Below are positions 59,251 to 62,000 of a stretch of DNA of 62,000 bases, one piece after another (position 1 is the first letter of the stretch; each line of letters starts with the position of its first letter). Under the pieces are notes generated by a model. That model saw only the letters and a program-made list of their open reading frames with translations, was not told the DNA's origin and searched no databases. The stretch lies in the NCBI GenBank assembly GCA_018398765.1, contig JAHBMJ010000432.1, forward strand, positions 1 through 62,000, given 5' to 3'. The position numbers and the translations under genes are program-made. Origin of the DNA: Chromera velia. Taxonomy: Eukaryota; Sar; Chromeraceae.

Positions 59251-61586
59251 GGAGGGTTCCGAGAAGGGGAATTCTTGCTACAGGCAGACAGACATTCGAC
59301 ATGAACGTTAAACGTCTGTGTGAACTGAATAGATGGTTAATGATGGAGATACTGAAAGAGAAGTCGGTCTCTATTCGCCTTCCGCTTGCTGACTGTCCGA
59401 AGTTCAGGGTTTTTTACTTTCGTCAGTTCGAATTGATCAGAAAGGAAGTTGCTCCGCAAAGCTCAGTTCATCTGAGACTCTTGCCGTTAAAATTCAAGAA
59501 CTTGAAACAGATGCTCGACAATACATACAAGGTTTGTTTTGATGCTCCTTCTGAATTACATGGTAACTCGCATGATGATTGCCCTTGCATTCGAATCGCT
59601 CGACTTCTCGATTTGCCCCTTCTGGAGGGACATGCATGTGCACTTCTTTCTTCTTCTCCGTCTCTCCGTTCACTTTTCTCTCTCCCTTTGAATTTCTCGT
59701 CTTCATGTAAATTATGGCCAAACAGTGGATCGTGGGCAACGGTTGAGAAGGGGATTGACTTTTTTGTTTCTTCTCTTGTCTCCCTAAGGGGTTGTGGAAG
59801 GGGACGTCTCGGCTCTGCCCGGCATGGTCAGGGGAGGGGGGGTGATGGAGGTGTGTCTGCGGTGGTTATGGCAGACCTAAGGAGAGGTGGGTGACTACTC
59901 TTTTATGTGCTCCGTGCTCTGAGGAGGGGGCCTCCCCTTCCGAAGAAGGCTGGGATGGTGAAAAAGTTATTGGATATGTTGGCTGTTGTTCTGGTGGATA
60001 AGGCCCGAGGTGATCTAGCCTTTCTATGTACATGGAAGTACAGTCAAGTTGTAAGAGCGGCTTTCATAGATAACCGATCGTACGCTGTCTTACAACAGGT
60101 GGACCTTGATTGCGCTGTTAATGATCTGGCGAGTGGCATCGCGGACCAGTCTGCTGCCCCAAAGTCTTTTCTTTTACGTTTTGGTTCCTTGAATAAAAGG
60201 AAGCATCGTTTTGGGACTGGCCTTCTATGGGTAAAAAGGAAATCTTGGGGGGACGATGGTCGGTTGCCCGCGGGCTGATCGTTTATCAAATACCACCCGC
60301 TCGTCTCGTATGCCTTGCATGGACGTAAATCTCTCTTTTCCTTTGCATGTAAATGTCTAAATGGCCTGCTTCGTTACTTTGGCCCTCACTGTGACTTGAA
60401 CTCGACTTTTTCTTTTCAAGAATGTGTGTCTGTATTCAACGCCAGGTATGGACGTTCTGCTGATCGGTCTGAACAGCTTTTGCTGAAGCCTGACTGGCCT
60501 GTTGGTCACATTAAGATGGTTGTTGATGATATCAAGGCTTTTTTCCCCTCCCTCCCACGCGATGCCTTTCTGTTGTCACTTAGAAAGTTCGTCGCGAGGG
60601 TGAAGGCAGAAACTTGACACAGATATATTGTTCTGCCGAAGTTCCGTCCTTTCTGTAAGAAGGAGGCTGGGGGGGCATGTGGAGAGGCATGGGTGTTACG
60701 CAGACAATATGTGAAGCCTGCTGCCTTCTTGTCCTCTCACAACAGATTCGCAGATGCCATCTCATGCCCTGTTGATGTCCTACCGGAGATCGTTGACCTT
60801 GACTTTCATACTAATCTGATTCATGTTTATGGACGACTGATTCGACAGAAGGAAGGCTTCCCCCAGGGGAGCCCATGCTCTCCTGGGGGGGCGAGATTCT
60901 TTGCAGCCTGGCAAGAGCTCTCGGTTGCTGATTCTTTCTCTGTTTCATCTTGGGAAGACAAGTCATGGTTTGGTGTACGATATATGGATGACCGCTCTCT
61001 TTTTGTTCGTTTTCCTGGCTGTGCTTCTTCTGATGTAATGAGTCTTTAGGATGGGAGCCCTCCTGCTTTACTTTTACAGGAAGATCTTTACAGTCCTGAA
61101 TGTGTTTTGGAAAGGCAGGGAGGCTCCACGGTGCTGGGGCTTCGGATTTTCTTTCTCCAACAGACACCCTCTGTTTTGCTTTTTGCAGCTGCAAACCCTA
61201 ATCGGGATGCTCTCGTCGAATGGTATCATAACCTGTATGCTTTTTCCTTTTTTTGCCTCCATAATTTTGATAATGCTCTTCCATTCCCTCCCTTCCCTAC
61301 CCTGAAGAGAGTTAGATTCATCCATGGTTTTTCTTGCATTCCTCGGTTGCAGGGAATGATCGGACAGATGAGTTCGAATGTATTGCGTTCCTCGCTTTCC
61401 TGTAATATCCCTGCTCGTGTTCTTATTGATGAACTGACTTTTCTTTTTCTTGAATGCTTTCTTCTTTGTTGGCCGTTTCGTTTTCTCGTGAAGGTTTTTT
61501 CTGATGTCATTACTCGTTTGAGGAGTCCTTCGTTGATCGTATTATGGAATGAAAGGACTTTCTTTCTTTTTACTGTTCTTGGTTGA
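59247..61586 (+). pseudogene. reverse transcriptase of the GIY-YIG element
   Basis: A single frame of 780 codons with stops at 59892, 60276, 60615 (TGA) and 61047 (TAG) and no frameshift. RT motifs: VVDDIKAFFPSLPRDAF (first catalytic Asp), KEGFPQGSPCSP, and the catalytic RYMDDRSLF near 60980. About 180 residues follow, with thumb-like RFIHGFS. Stops make this copy inactive if the standard code applies. Confidence 0.7.
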
Positions 61587-62000
61587 TTTTGTTATGTTCC
61601 CTCCTTAGATGATTGATCTTCTTATGTTCTTTCCTGCTTATACAATTGAGTGCACTATTCACCTGCTGGAAGCGATAGACAAAAGACAGCAGCAAAGGGG
61701 AAAGAGGGGTCGCGCGCATCGGTTCTTATGCCTTGTCCTGTGCTTCTCGATTGATCAGATGTTGCATTCTTGGAGTTAGTCCATTTGATATTGTATGCAC
61801 GGTTCCGGTGTGTCAGCACCATTGTATATGCAATCAGACCCGTGACTTCTCGCGAATGATGCACGTGTAGAAGGTGCATACATTAATTATTCATTTTTTT
61901 TTCGGCGTCCCCACCCAGATCGCACAAAAGTGGAATTTTTTGCATGCATTCTTTTTGCTCGATTATTTGACTTACCCAGAAGTGAGAGCATGCCGTCATA
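61587..62000. other. 3' flank of the retroelement, no gene seen
   Basis: No reading frame or RNA gene is recognisable; T-rich sequence near 61890-61905 could mark an element end, but nothing confirms it. Confidence 0.4.

Larger units (their letters stand above)
58077..61586 (+). mobile_element. retroelement with upstream GIY-YIG nuclease and downstream reverse transcriptase (Penelope-like?)
   Basis: Three plus-strand parts: a Cys-rich stretch (CPVCTQRVETCKC, about 58290), a GIY-YIG-like frame (58612-59250) and an RT frame (59247-61586). GIY-YIG plus RT is the hallmark of Penelope-like elements. Most carry the nuclease C-terminal; permuted, N-terminal forms are known in Naiad/Chlamys groups. 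Here the nuclease is upstream. Assignment to that group is inference. No terminal repeats were identified. Confidence 0.55.

Overview
This is eukaryotic nuclear DNA. Introns are GT-AG and almost always end in TGCAG, CTGCAG or TTCAG. They are loaded with simple repeats. The adhesin-type gene (TSP1 plus von Willebrand A domains) is apicomplexan-like, and the mix of intron-rich genes and retroelements fits a chromerid alga, most likely Chromera velia. The species is an inference from gene style, not from a marker gene. I built gene models by hand from splice sites and required the reading phase to carry across every junction. Five multi-exon genes chain without a phase error, which is the main support for them.

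Layout. 1-12.9 kb, plus strand: the 3' part of one very large gene (14 exons, 2,653 codons to its stop) with ankyrin repeats and a COR-like region. 13.2-14.0 kb: an AT-rich fold-back repeat and its flank, with a relative at 27.7-28.1 kb. 14.6-20.0 kb, minus strand: a secreted 931-residue TSP1/vWA protein in six exons. 20-24 kb: low-complexity repeats and a dead non-LTR retrotransposon tail. 24.0-27.3 kb, plus strand: scrambled, partly duplicated exons of RAD50. 28.2-35.6 kb, minus strand: an 11-exon TPR-type gene (919 residues). 36.7-38.1 kb, minus: an intronless HNH endonuclease carrying eight tandem 18-residue Cys/His units. 38.8-40.5 kb, plus: an intronless DUF606-type (YdcZ/DMT) transporter, divergent from the HNH gene. 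42.8-45.2 kb, minus: a five-exon prolyl 4-hydroxylase. 45.9-49.5 kb, plus: an RCC1-repeat protein, divergent from the hydroxylase gene. 51.4-61.6 kb: a retroelement block, comprising a Ty3/gypsy element, an LTR element without pol nested in it (5-bp target duplication, primer site and polypurine tract visible), and a second element pairing an upstream GIY-YIG nuclease with a reverse transcriptase.

No operon logic applies. Two gene pairs (HNH/transporter and hydroxylase/RCC1) are divergent across 0.7-0.8 kb and may share promoter regions. The clearest points of interest are the zinc-array HNH protein, the GIY-YIG/RT element, the RAD50 exon shuffle, and the way many introns begin with a tandemly repeated splice-donor tetramer.
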